Part shown: in pieces, positions 31,796 through 38,497 of the stretch
Layout: each line of letters begins with the position of its first letter
How positions within the stretch are numbered: position 1 is the stretch's first letter
Assembly (NCBI GenBank): GCA_002339265.1
Contig: DDKG01000200.1
Coordinates: 1-38,497 of the forward strand
DNA length: 38,497 nt
Reading direction: 5' to 3'
DNA from: Massilia sp. UBA2604
GTDB taxonomy: Bacteria; Pseudomonadota; Gammaproteobacteria; Burkholderiales; Burkholderiaceae_D
The notes under the pieces: generated by a model
The model's input: only the letters and a program-made list of their open reading frames with translations
Told to the model about the DNA's origin: nothing
The model's database searches: none
Position numbers and translations under genes: made by a program

Positions 31796-31929
31796 GGGGT
31801 TCTCCTGGACGGCGGTCGGATTCCGCCAATAATGTTGCCATGGAGAATGATATCGCAGGAAGCTGTCATTTCCCTGAGGAAAAGCTGACAAAGTCCTGAC
31901 AGCGACACAAATACGACGCCGGACGGCGT

Positions 31930-33276
31930 TCAAGAGGCTTCGTCTCTTGCCGATCCGGCAGCAAACCGCACGCTGACCCGGGTGCCGCCCCCTGCCGCGT
32001 CGTCGAGCGTCACGGCGGCGCCATGCGCCTGCGCGATATCGCGCACGATGGCCAGGCCCAGGCCGCTGCCGGTGGTCTTGTCGTCCAGGCGCACGTAGCG
32101 CTCGAATACGGCGGCGCGCCGCGCCGGAGGAATGCCGGGACCGGAATCCTCGACCGTGAACAGCGCGGCGTTTCCCTCAAGCGCGCAAGCGACGGTCACC
32201 CGGCCGCCGGGCGGCGTATAGCGCAAGGCATTGTCGACCAGGTTGTCGACCAGGTCGCGCAGCTGGAACGCGTCTCCGTTCATGGGCGCCGGCGCCAGCT
32301 CGAAGCCGAGATCGATGTCCTTGGCGGCTGCCTGGCCGACGAAGAACTGGATCGTTTCCTGCACCAGTTGAGCAAGGTCGAGCGGGAGGTGCTGGCCATC
32401 GGGCCGCCCTTCCCTGGCGCGCGCCAGCGCCAGCAGCTGGTTGACCTGGCGGATCATGCGTTCGTTGGCCAGTTCCATCATGCTAAGTGAGCGCACGGTG
32501 TCGGGGTCGCCGGCATGGCGCGCATGCAACCACTCGAGCTGCAGCTGCATGCCGGCCAGCGGCGTGCGCAGCTGGTGCGCCATGTCCGCCAAAAAGTCGC
32601 GCTGGGCCCGCGCGCCGGCCTCGACTTTGTCGAGCAGTTCGTTGAAGCCGGTGACCACCGGCGCGATCTCGTAGGGCACGCTGGCCTGGGAGATCGGCGC
32701 CAGGTCGCCAGGGCCGCGCGCGGCCAGCTCGGCGCGGATGCGCGCCAGCGGGCGCAAGCCATTGCTGACCGACAGCCAGACCACGCCGGCCAGGGTCAGC
32801 GTGACCAGCGAGACCAGCACCACCAGAGAACGTACGATGGCGGAGCGCACCTCGAGCCGCTGGCGCAGGGTGCGCGCCACGCCCAGGTGGCGCTCGCCAT
32901 CTTGCGTCGTTACAGCCAACGCGACCACCCGCACCGGCTCGCCGTCGACTTCGGCGTCATAGGGGGCCGCGCCCGGCCGCAGCAGCGGGAAGGCCGGTGC
33001 GCCGGCCAGGCGCCGGCTCTGGGCGTCGCGCACCACGAACCAGCTGCGATCGGCGGCCGGCGACGCTGGCGAAGATGAGGACGGTGGCGGCAGCTGCGGC
33101 GCGGCGCCCGCCGCCAGCCGCGTCGCCAGGCCATTGGCGGTGTCCAGCAGGCCGCCGTCGAAGGCGACCTGGGCCGGGGTCCAGGCCAGGCCGGCCACCA
33201 GCGCGGCCAGCACCAGGTTGACCAGCAGGATCGGGCCCAGCAGCCACTTGAGCAGGCGCAGCCGGATGCTGCTCAT
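31930..33276 (-). CDS. Two-component sensor kinase, TctE/QseC type
   Basis: This inner-membrane kinase of 448 residues has TM1 at about 11-31. A periplasmic domain of about 115 residues has the 2CSK_N-like pattern (DGGLLDTANGLATRL, then DRSWFVVRD). TM2 lies at about 148-170, followed by a HAMP-type linker. The HisKA domain has His234 in the H-box FLADMAHQLRTPLAG. The ATPase domain has NLVDNALRYTPPGG, DSGPGIP and GSGLGLAIV. The regulator gene ends 10 bases upstream of the ATG, so the pair is one operon and almost certainly one signalling unit. TctE relatives respond to carboxylates, but the ligand here is unknown. The pilus operon follows 134 bases downstream in the same direction. Confidence 0.93.
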   Translation of the reverse strand: MSSIRLRLLKWLLGPILLVNLVLAALVAGLAWTPAQVAFDGGLLDTANGLATRLAAGAAPQLPPPSSSSPASPAADRSWFVVRDAQSRRLAGAPAFPLLRPGAAPYDAEVDGEPVRVVALAVTTQDGERHLGVARTLRQRLEVRSAIVRSLVVLVSLVTLTLAGVVWLSVSNGLRPLARIRAELAARGPGDLAPISQASVPYEIAPVVTGFNELLDKVEAGARAQRDFLADMAHQLRTPLAGMQLQLEWLHARHAGDPDTVRSLSMMELANERMIRQVNQLLALARAREGRPDGQHLPLDLAQLVQETIQFFVGQAAAKDIDLGFELAPAPMNGDAFQLRDLVDNLVDNALRYTPPGGRVTVACALEGNAALFTVEDSGPGIPPARRAAVFERYVRLDDKTTGSGLGLAIVRDIAQAHGAAVTLDDAAGGGTRVSVRFAAGSARDEAS

Positions 33277-33286
33277 GCTGGGAGCG

Positions 33287-33958
33287 TCATTCGGCCGCTT
33301 CCAGCAGGTAGCCGAAGCCGCGGATGGTGCGGATCGCCACATTGGAGCCGTCGAGTTTGAGGCGCAGGCGCGACACATAGACCTCGACCGCGTTCTGGGT
33401 CACGTCCTCGCCCCAGGGCAGGATGGCGTCGATGATCTGCTGCTTGGACACCACCCGGCCGGCGTGCTGCAGCAGGTATTCGAGCACGCCCCACTCGCGC
33501 ACCGACAGCTCGATGGGATTGCCGGCGACGCGGGCGCGGCGGGTGGCGCTATCCAGGCTCAGGCCGGCGAGCGACATCATGGTCGAGGGCGGGGCGTGGC
33601 GTCGCGCCAGCGCGCGGATGCGGGCCACCAGCTCGGCGGTGGCGAAAGGTTTCACGAGGTAGTCGTCGGCGCCGATTTCCAGGCCGCGCACCCGGTCCTC
33701 GACCGCGTCGCGCGCCGTCAGCAGCAGCACCGGGGTGGCCGCGCCGCGTGCGCGCAGGCGGCGCACCACCTCGAAGCCGTCGATGCCGGGCAGGCCGATG
33801 TCGAGCACCGCCACCTCGGCGCCGGATTCCTGCAGGGCGCGGTCGGCGGCCAGGCCGTCGGCCACCTGCGTGACCGTCATGTCCTGCGCCTGCAGCGCGC
33901 GCAGCAGGCCGTCGGCCAGCACCGCATCGTCTTCCACCAGCAATACCCGCAGCCCCAT
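33287..33958 (-). CDS. OmpR-family response regulator (partner of the TctE/QseC-like kinase)
   Basis: This 223-residue DNA-binding regulator has a receiver domain (VLLVEDDAVLADGLL, phosphoacceptor Asp53 in VLDIGLPG, conserved Lys in LVKPFAT). A winged-helix domain follows (ELSVREWGVLEYLLQHAG, then VEVYVSRLRLKLD and IRTIRGFGYLL). The pattern matches the TctD/QseB subgroup. The ATG at 33958 gives the standard N-terminus MGLRVLLVEDD; a TTG nine bases upstream is less likely. It overlaps nothing and is followed 10 bases later by its kinase gene. The target genes cannot be read from the sequence, although the pilus operon downstream is a candidate. Confidence 0.95.
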   Translation of the reverse strand: MGLRVLLVEDDAVLADGLLRALQAQDMTVTQVADGLAADRALQESGAEVAVLDIGLPGIDGFEVVRRLRARGAATPVLLLTARDAVEDRVRGLEIGADDYLVKPFATAELVARIRALARRHAPPSTMMSLAGLSLDSATRRARVAGNPIELSVREWGVLEYLLQHAGRVVSKQQIIDAILPWGEDVTQNAVEVYVSRLRLKLDGSNVAIRTIRGFGYLLEAAE

Positions 33959-34250
33959 ATCCGTCAATCCGCCTAGTCGTCGTGATGCGCGCGTGAAGTT
34001 CGCGCCGGCGAATTATGAGGCATTTCGGAGTTCTTTAACGAAACTTTGCGGCGTTAGGTGCGCCACCGCACGGTTTTCTCCAGTAGGACTGGGCTGACAC
34101 GACATCATGCTTGGAACCTACATGGGGGCGGATACTCGTCTTATGTGCGGCAACAGACGGTAGCCTTAAAGTACACCCATCGCGATGAGGTAAGAAAGAC
34201 AAGCCTCCAGATATCGCCCCCGACGCACGATAGACATAAGAGGACATAAG
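33959..34250. other. Divergent intergenic region, OmpR-type regulator / Crp-like regulator
   Basis: These 292 bases separate two divergent regulator genes. A tandem 10-base repeat, GACATAAGAG followed by GACATAAGAT (34233-34252), overlaps the ribosome site and start of the rightward gene. I see no other gene, and no clear promoter pair for either direction. TTGGAA with a 16-base spacer to TACTCG (about 34110-34137) is a weak rightward candidate. Confidence 0.4.
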
Positions 34251-35054
34251 ATGAACAACACTCAGTTTGGTGGTCTCACCCAAAAATCGAAAAACCAGAT
34301 CCCTGCCACGAGTGAGGCAATGAAGTCCGCGTCGAAACCGGTCGTGAGCTACAGCGGCACCCAGCAGAACGAACTGCTGGCCGCCCTGCCCCGTACCGAC
34401 CTGGAAGACATGTTCGACCATCTCGAACTGGTCCCGATGCCGTTCGGTAAAGAGTTGTTCGAGTATGGCAGCAAACTGGAATACGTGTATTTTCCGACGA
34501 CCGCAATCGTGTCGCTGCTGTACGTGATGGAAGATGGCGCCACCACCGAGATCGCGGTGGTCGGCCATGAAGGCGCGGTCGGCGTGTCGCTGTTCATGGG
34601 CGAACGCGCCACCTGCAGCGCCGTGGTCCAGAGCGCCGGCTACGGCTACCGCCTCAAGACCCAGTACCTGCGCGACGCCTTTGCCCGCGGCGGCGCCCTG
34701 CCCCAGCTCCTGATGCGCTACACCAATGCGCTGTTCGCCCAGATGGCCCAGAACGCCGTCGGCGGCCGCCACAGCTCGATCGAACAGAAACTGTGCCGCT
34801 GGCTGCTCGACCGCCTGGACCGCTCGGCCAGCAACGAGCTGAAAGTGACGCAAGAACTGATCTCGATCATGCTGGGCGTGCGCCGCGAAAGCATCACGGC
34901 CGCCGCCGGCAAGCTGCAGGACGAAGGCCTGATCCAGTACCGCCGCGGCAATATCACCGTTCTGGACCGCGCCGGCCTGGAAGAGTATGCAGGCGAATGC
35001 TACAAGGTCGCCAAGTCGGAATACGACCGCCTGCTCATGGATGTGGCGCGTTGA
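34251..35054 (+). CDS. Crp/Fnr-family transcriptional regulator (atypical)
   Basis: This 267-residue protein has a cyclic-nucleotide-binding-like beta-roll (about residues 45-160: FGKELFEYGSKLEYVYFP, then EIAVVGHEGAVGVSLFMGE) and a C-terminal helix-turn-helix (TQELISIMLGVRRESITAAA, residues about 205-224). It lacks the Arg-Ser phosphate-binding residues of true CRP, where the loop here reads ERATCSAVV. It has no N-terminal cysteines like FNR, so its ligand is unknown and may be absent. A ~35-residue Ser/Gln/Lys-rich N-terminal extension precedes the fold. AGAGGA six bases before the ATG is a good ribosome site. Its last 20 bases overlap the end of the convergent CHASE3 kinase gene, so transcription of one could affect the other. 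Confidence 0.88.
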   Translation: MNNTQFGGLTQKSKNQIPATSEAMKSASKPVVSYSGTQQNELLAALPRTDLEDMFDHLELVPMPFGKELFEYGSKLEYVYFPTTAIVSLLYVMEDGATTEIAVVGHEGAVGVSLFMGERATCSAVVQSAGYGYRLKTQYLRDAFARGGALPQLLMRYTNALFAQMAQNAVGGRHSSIEQKLCRWLLDRLDRSASNELKVTQELISIMLGVRRESITAAAGKLQDEGLIQYRRGNITVLDRAGLEEYAGECYKVAKSEYDRLLMDVAR

Positions 35055-36564
35055 GTTGACATGATACCGGATTCGCCTTTGCCTCTTCCGGCGCGGGCGA
35101 ATCCAGCAAGACCGGCCCAGCCTGGACACAGGACATGGCCACCGCGGCAGCCGTCATGGCACCCGCTTCTTCATTGCCCCCCGGGGGCGCCGCCGGAATC
35201 AAGGCGCGCACGCAAGTTCCCACCCCATTCACACCACGCTCCACCACCAGGGTGCCGCCCAGCAGCAAGGCGCGTTCACGCATGCCGAGCAGGCCGTGCG
35301 ATTTCGACCTGGCCATCGCGTCCTGGGGAATGCCGATGCCGTCGTCGGTGATCTCGAGTCCCCAGCCCTCGGGTTCGCGCGTCAGGTTCACGATTACATT
35401 GTTCGCTTTGGCATACTTGGCGATATTGTTCAGCGCCTCTTGCGTGATGCGGAACAGCGCGATCGCCTGCATCGGGCCGGCACTGTCGGCGTCAAGGTCG
35501 ATGAGCGCATCGCAATCGAGCGCCGTGATCCGCGCGTAATCGGCGCAATAGCTTTGGAGCGCAGCCGACAAGCCCATATTGTCGAGCAGACTCGGCCGCA
35601 GATTCTCGATGATGCGCCGTTTCAGTTGCACGGTGTCGACCAGGGTCCGCTTGGCGCGGCCCAGCTTCGCCGCCAGCTCCGGATGGCTGACGCGCAACTC
35701 TTCGCCGACCGTCGACAGGTCCATGCCGATCGCGGTCAGATTGGCGCCCATTTCATCGTGCAACTCGCGTGCCAGGCGCGATTTTTCTTCTTCCGACACC
35801 TTGATCAGGTGGCGCGACAGCACCGACAGCTGGGCGGTGCGCTCGGCAACGATCTCTTCCAGGCCATCATTCGTGTGCTGCAGCGCGCGCTCGGCCAGCA
35901 GACGCAGGCGGAAGGCGCGCTTGATCATCTTGTAGAACAGCAGCAATACGAAGATGGCGGCGGCATTGATGCCGACGCCGAACACCACGGCATGCCGGTA
36001 TTGCTGGTAGAACGCGGCGGTGCGGGTGGCGAGCAATTCGTTCTGCTCGCGCGTCATGATCACCACCTGCAGGCGGATCTCGTCCATTTGCGCCCGGTCG
36101 TCGGGCGAGGCGGCAATGGCCACGATATCGTTCAGCCCACCCTCGCGGTAGACCTCGAGTGACTGTTGCAGCAGGCCAAATTTCTTGTCCACCAGGGCGC
36201 GCAATTGCTGCAGGTTCTTGGCCTGGGAGGGATTGTCGTGCAGCAGGTTACCCAGCGACCGCATTTGCTTGTCGATCTGCTGGGAGGCACCGCGCAGCGG
36301 GCCGAGGTACACCTCGTCACCCGAAAGGAAATAGCCACGCAGGCTGCTTTCGGCATCGGTGACGACCAGGTTCAGGTATTGCAGCTCGTCCGACACCTGG
36401 GCCGTCTGCGCCTGCAGCGCATTGGCCGCCCGCAAATCGTCGAGGTTACGCGTCAGGAACACGCCATTGACGACCAGCAGCACCACGCACATCAGGCACA
36501 GCAGCGTCTTGTGAAGAGGGAGGCTACGGATGGATTTCTCGTCCGCAGCGGTAGTGAAGTACAT
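35035..36564 (-). CDS. CHASE3 / NarX-type sensor histidine kinase
   Basis: This 509-residue inner-membrane kinase has TM1 at about 20-38 and a periplasmic CHASE3-type four-helix domain (about 40-190: DAESSLRGYFLSGDEVYLGP). TM2 lies at about 192-212. A coiled-coil linker follows, then a HisKA_3 domain with His269 in ARELHDEMGANLTA, and a HATPase domain (FRITQEALNNIAKYA, DDGIGIP, GLLGMRERALLLGG). This type pairs with LuxR/NarL regulators, and such a gene lies 192 bases upstream on the same strand. A good GGAAG site precedes the ATG, and a consensus TATAAT lies 36 bases before it, so the gene has its own promoter. The final ~40 residues are a low-complexity tail, and the gene end overlaps the convergent Crp-like gene by 20 bases. 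Confidence 0.93.
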   Translation of the reverse strand: MYFTTAADEKSIRSLPLHKTLLCLMCVVLLVVNGVFLTRNLDDLRAANALQAQTAQVSDELQYLNLVVTDAESSLRGYFLSGDEVYLGPLRGASQQIDKQMRSLGNLLHDNPSQAKNLQQLRALVDKKFGLLQQSLEVYREGGLNDIVAIAASPDDRAQMDEIRLQVVIMTREQNELLATRTAAFYQQYRHAVVFGVGINAAAIFVLLLFYKMIKRAFRLRLLAERALQHTNDGLEEIVAERTAQLSVLSRHLIKVSEEEKSRLARELHDEMGANLTAIGMDLSTVGEELRVSHPELAAKLGRAKRTLVDTVQLKRRIIENLRPSLLDNMGLSAALQSYCADYARITALDCDALIDLDADSAGPMQAIALFRITQEALNNIAKYAKANNVIVNLTREPEGWGLEITDDGIGIPQDAMARSKSHGLLGMRERALLLGGTLVVERGVNGVGTCVRALIPAAPPGGNEEAGAMTAAAVAMSCVQAGPVLLDSPAPEEAKANPVSCQLNAPHP

Positions 36565-36599
36565 CCAGACTTCCTTTCACGCAAGGAATGTGGCCCTTC

Positions 36600-36605
36600 A
36601 TTATA
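36600..36605 (-). promoter_or_regulatory. Promoter -10 of the CHASE3 kinase gene
   Basis: On the minus strand this is a perfect TATAAT, 36 bases before the ATG. The -35 region (GTGCAA or TGCAAC at 16-17 bases) matches poorly, which suggests a need for an activator. Two direct repeats of GGACGTAA lie just upstream in the transcript sense (36613-36620 and 36641-36648) and are a possible regulator site. Confidence 0.5.
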
Positions 36606-36700
36606 GGCGTATGGACGTAATGTTGCACTGCGAAATGCCCGGACGTAACCTTTTGTTGCATTTGCGCCTGAAGGTTTCGACAACCTGTGCAGCACGTAGA

Positions 36701-36722
36701 AACGCGCCCGGGTGGGCGCGTT
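36701..36722 (-). terminator. Intrinsic terminator-like hairpin after the LuxR-type regulator
   Basis: AACGCGCCC (36701-36709) and GGGCGCGTT (36714-36722) form a perfect nine-base-pair stem with a four-base loop. On the minus strand the stem runs into TTTCT, a short U-rich tail. It lies 34 bases after the stop codon of the regulator and before the promoter of the kinase, so it probably separates the two transcripts. Confidence 0.65.
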
Positions 36723-36756
36723 GTCAGATGACTCTGGTTGAAAAATCAGCCGAGGA

Positions 36757-37389
36757 TTAATCGAGAAGATTGTTCTTCATGGCGTAATAGGTCAGGTCGG
36801 AATTCGACTGCAAGCCCATTTTTTCCATGATGCGGGTACGGTAGGTGGACACGGTCTTGATCGACAGCGACAGCGCGTTGCCGATGTCGGACACGGTCGC
36901 GCCTTTCGCGAGGCGCAGGAAGACCTGGAACTCGCGATCGGACAGCTCGGTGTGCAGCGCCGTGTTGGGATCGCGGTCGAAACTCTGGGCCAGCAGCTCG
37001 CCGACCGTCGAGGACACATAGCGACGGCCCTGGTAGACGGTGCGCACGGCGGTCTTGAGCTCGTCGGCCTCGCATTCCTTGTTCAGGTAGCCGTTGGCGC
37101 CCATCTTGAACAGGTTGAGCGCATACTGCTGCGCCGGGTAGCCGGACAGGATCAGCACCGGCAGATTGGGCTGGCCCTGGCGGATGGTGCGCAGGATGTC
37201 GATGCCGCTCTGGTCGGGCATCGCGATATCCAGCAGCAGCACGTCGCAAATCTCGCGGCGTGCGATATCGAGGGCCTCGCGGCCGGTGGCGCCTTCGGCG
37301 ACGACTTCGAAGTCGCCCGACGACGAGAAAATCTGCTTGAACCCTGCTCTAACTATCTGGTGATCGTCACAAATGGCAACGCGTATCAT
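36757..37389 (-). CDS. LuxR/NarL-family response regulator
   Basis: This 210-residue regulator has a receiver domain (VAICDDHQIVRAGF, Asp54 in LLLDIAMPD, then VLILSGYPAQQYALNLF with the conserved Lys in NGYLNKECEAD). The C-terminal LuxR helix-turn-helix reads LSDREFQVFLRLAKGATVSD followed by SLSIKTVSTYRTRIMEKM. The architecture is that of NarL, FixJ and UvrY relatives and it is full length. It probably receives phosphate from the CHASE3 kinase downstream, since that kinase class pairs with this regulator class. The ATG at 37389 has AGGGA about seven bases upstream. A possible promoter (TTGAAC, 16 bases, TAAAAT) lies about 92 bases upstream. Confidence 0.94.
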   Translation of the reverse strand: MIRVAICDDHQIVRAGFKQIFSSSGDFEVVAEGATGREALDIARREICDVLLLDIAMPDQSGIDILRTIRQGQPNLPVLILSGYPAQQYALNLFKMGANGYLNKECEADELKTAVRTVYQGRRYVSSTVGELLAQSFDRDPNTALHTELSDREFQVFLRLAKGATVSDIGNALSLSIKTVSTYRTRIMEKMGLQSNSDLTYYAMKNNLLD

Positions 37390-37671
37390 TGTCTTCCCTT
37401 AAATTTTCCTTGCGCAGGAAAGTGCCGGGTCTTGAACCGCCCGGTTTACATGCGTTAGATTCAGCATATGCGCGGGTGACATTTTAACACTCAGAGGGCC
37501 GCGTTCAACAGGTGCACGAATGCTTGAGTATCCCGATGCTGCGCACGTCGTGCTCATTCCGGGCAACTGAACCGTAGACGACCCGCCGGCGAATGAACGC
37601 GAGATTCTGTGCGGCACGATTTGCTCACGACCCACCCTGTTGGCGAAGGATATCGGGATGGCGCCCAGGCC
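37390..37671. other. Intergenic region between the LuxR-type regulator and merR
   Basis: This 282-base region contains the candidate promoter of the LuxR-type regulator and a weak stem (CCGGG with CCCGG) in its leader. In some Burkholderiales a tRNA-Pro gene follows merR; I looked for its T-loop and anticodon pattern on both strands and did not find it. One plus-strand frame (from ATG 37519) is coding-like in composition but is broken by a TGA after 16 codons, so I do not call a gene. Confidence 0.4.
37481..37508 (-). promoter_or_regulatory. Candidate promoter of the LuxR-type regulator
   Basis: On the minus strand TTGAAC (37503-37508, four of six matches) is followed by a 16-base spacer and TAAAAT (37481-37486, five of six matches). 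It would give a leader of about 85 bases before the ATG at 37389. It is the best promoter match in this gap, but it is by inspection only. Confidence 0.4.
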
Positions 37672-38076
37672 TTACGCCGGCCGCGACCCGTTCTTGAGCA
37701 AGTCGAGAATGTCCAGCAGATCGGCGCGCAGCTTGTCGCTGTCGATCGCTGGCGGGCTGGCGGGCAGATCCAGCTCGTCGAGCTCGATCGCCGCGCTGGC
37801 GCGACCATCGAGGCGGTTACGTGCGCCGCTGATCGTAAAGCCCTGCTCGTACAGCAACGCGCGGATGCGCCGGATCAGCAGGACTTCGTGGTGCTGATAG
37901 TAACGGCGGTTTCCACGACGTTTGACCGGCTTAAGCTGAGTAAATTCCTGCTCCCAGTAACGCAAGACGTGGGGTTTGACTCCGCACAAGTCACTGACTT
38001 CCCCAATCGTGAAATAACGCTTGGCCGGAATCGGCGGCAGCACGTTCGGTTCGATCTTGTTCGGTCGGTCATTCAT
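37672..38076 (-). CDS. MerR-family transcriptional regulator
   Basis: This 134-residue protein has an N-terminal MerR winged helix (KRYFTIGEVSDLCGVKPHVL, residues 19-38, then RYWEQEF and KRRGNRRYYQHHEVLLIRRI). A helical C-terminal half without the cysteines expected of metal sensors follows. Such regulators are found directly after ihfA in many beta- and gammaproteobacteria, and the ligand is not known. The gene begins 16 bases after ihfA on the same strand, so the two are probably co-transcribed. The ATG at 38076 gives the expected short N-terminus. GAGGA is upstream but at a long distance (about 13 bases), so initiation may rely partly on coupling with ihfA. Confidence 0.92.
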   Translation of the reverse strand: MNDRPNKIEPNVLPPIPAKRYFTIGEVSDLCGVKPHVLRYWEQEFTQLKPVKRRGNRRYYQHHEVLLIRRIRALLYEQGFTISGARNRLDGRASAAIELDELDLPASPPAIDSDKLRADLLDILDLLKNGSRPA

Positions 38077-38092
38077 CGCTTATCGGGCGTCC

Positions 38093-38461
38093 TCAGGCTG
38101 CACGCGCCAGGGAACCCGCGGGTGGACTGCCTGGCGTGGTCTCTTCGACCATTCCCTTGAGTTTCTGGCTAGCGTGGAATGTCACGACGCGACGCGCCGT
38201 GATGGGGATTTCTTCCCCCGTTTTCGGATTGCGGCCGGGCCGCTGCGGCTTGTCGCGCAACTGGAAATTGCCGAAGCCGGACAGCTTGACTGCCTCGCCG
38301 CGCTCGAGCGCATTGCGGATCTCGTCAAAAAAGGTTTCGACCATGTCCTTGGCTTCGCGCTTGTTCAGGCCGACCTGCTCGAACAGCAGCTCGGCCAGCT
38401 CGGCCTTGGTCAAGGTCGGCAATGACTGTTCAGCTTCCTTGCGTACCCGCGCCACGTGCAT
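38093..38461 (-). CDS. ihfA: Integration host factor subunit alpha
   Basis: IHF-alpha pairs with IHF-beta to bend DNA in replication, recombination and promoter control. The visible 122 residues from the ATG at 38461 contain the family core: [51 protein letters not shown], and the DNA-inserting arm [20 protein letters not shown]. The C-terminus extends beyond the E. coli protein by a Pro/Gly/Ala-rich tail. The N-terminus carries about 14 extra residues before PTLTK. The frame stays open for 12 more codons ([12 protein letters not shown]) to the window edge, so the true start may lie outside and the gene may be cut. In relatives pheT is the upstream neighbour. Confidence 0.93.
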   Translation of the reverse strand: MHVARVRKEAEQSLPTLTKAELAELLFEQVGLNKREAKDMVETFFDEIRNALERGEAVKLSGFGNFQLRDKPQRPGRNPKTGEEIPITARRVVTFHASQKLKGMVEETTPGSPPAGSLARAA

Positions 38462-38497
38462 GGCGCGATCCAGGTCGGCGGCCAGCGCCTCCTGGAA

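Noticed and set aside
37519..37680. Selenocysteine readthrough of the TGA in the frame before merR
   Set aside because: There is no SECIS-like hairpin after the TGA and the frame has no recognisable protein family; a decayed or chance frame is simpler.

Overview
The window is high-GC chromosomal DNA, densely packed with genes. It looks like a betaproteobacterium of the order Burkholderiales, most probably family Oxalobacteraceae (Massilia/Duganella/Janthinobacterium type). This placement is an inference from the protein sequences, the pheT-side ihfA-merR arrangement, the smc-zipA-ligA cluster and the DUF1631 and DUF3108 proteins; no database search was run. I found no phage, plasmid, CRISPR array, tRNA or rRNA gene, and no complete insertion sequence.

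Layout. (1) 1-9369, all minus strand: smc, a PAS sensor kinase, zipA, ligA and the 5' end of galU. This is a chromosome-maintenance and division block with a sensor kinase set between smc and zipA. (2) 9458-12454, minus strand: a DUF1631 protein and a divergent ClpP-fold serine protease. (3) 12455-12887: an AT-richer intergenic stretch with two REPIN-like inverted-repeat units. (4) 12852-17650, plus strand: a sigma70 promoter, a tandem glycine riboswitch and gcvT-gcvH-gcvP, the glycine cleavage operon. (5) 17670-19418, minus strand: a methyl-accepting chemotaxis protein with a degenerate signalling tip. (6) 19702-22009, plus strand: two tandem paralogous outer-membrane beta-barrel proteins, then an anchored DUF3108 protein. 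(7) 22017-23693, minus strand: prfC (RF3). (8) 23815-31795, minus strand: a type IV pilus minor-pilin operon, pilE-fimT-pilV-pilW-pilX-pilY1, with overlapping or near-overlapping start and stop codons. Upstream of it, in the same direction (31930-33958), is an OmpR-type regulator with its TctE/QseC-like kinase. (9) 34251-37389: a Crp/Fnr-like regulator on the plus strand, converging with a CHASE3/NarX-type kinase; a LuxR-type response regulator lies upstream of the kinase. (10) 37672-38497, minus strand: a MerR-family regulator and ihfA, which runs to the window edge.

How the parts work together. The glycine operon is controlled by its own leader RNA: glycine binding should govern expression of the T, H and P proteins, which break glycine down to CO2, ammonia and methylene-tetrahydrofolate. 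The pilus genes encode the tip-complex and priming pilins plus the PilY1 tip adhesin. The adjacent two-component systems and Crp-like factor are plausible regulators of surface or motility behaviour, but nothing in the sequence proves a link.

Most of the window is ordinary core genome. The most interesting signals are: a duplicated P1 strand in the glycine riboswitch linker, and a downstream hairpin that competes with aptamer 2; the paired REPIN-like elements; the tandem barrel paralogs; and several family members that lack canonical residues (the ClpP-like protein, the chemotaxis receptor and the Crp-like regulator). I did not find a clearly new multi-gene system.
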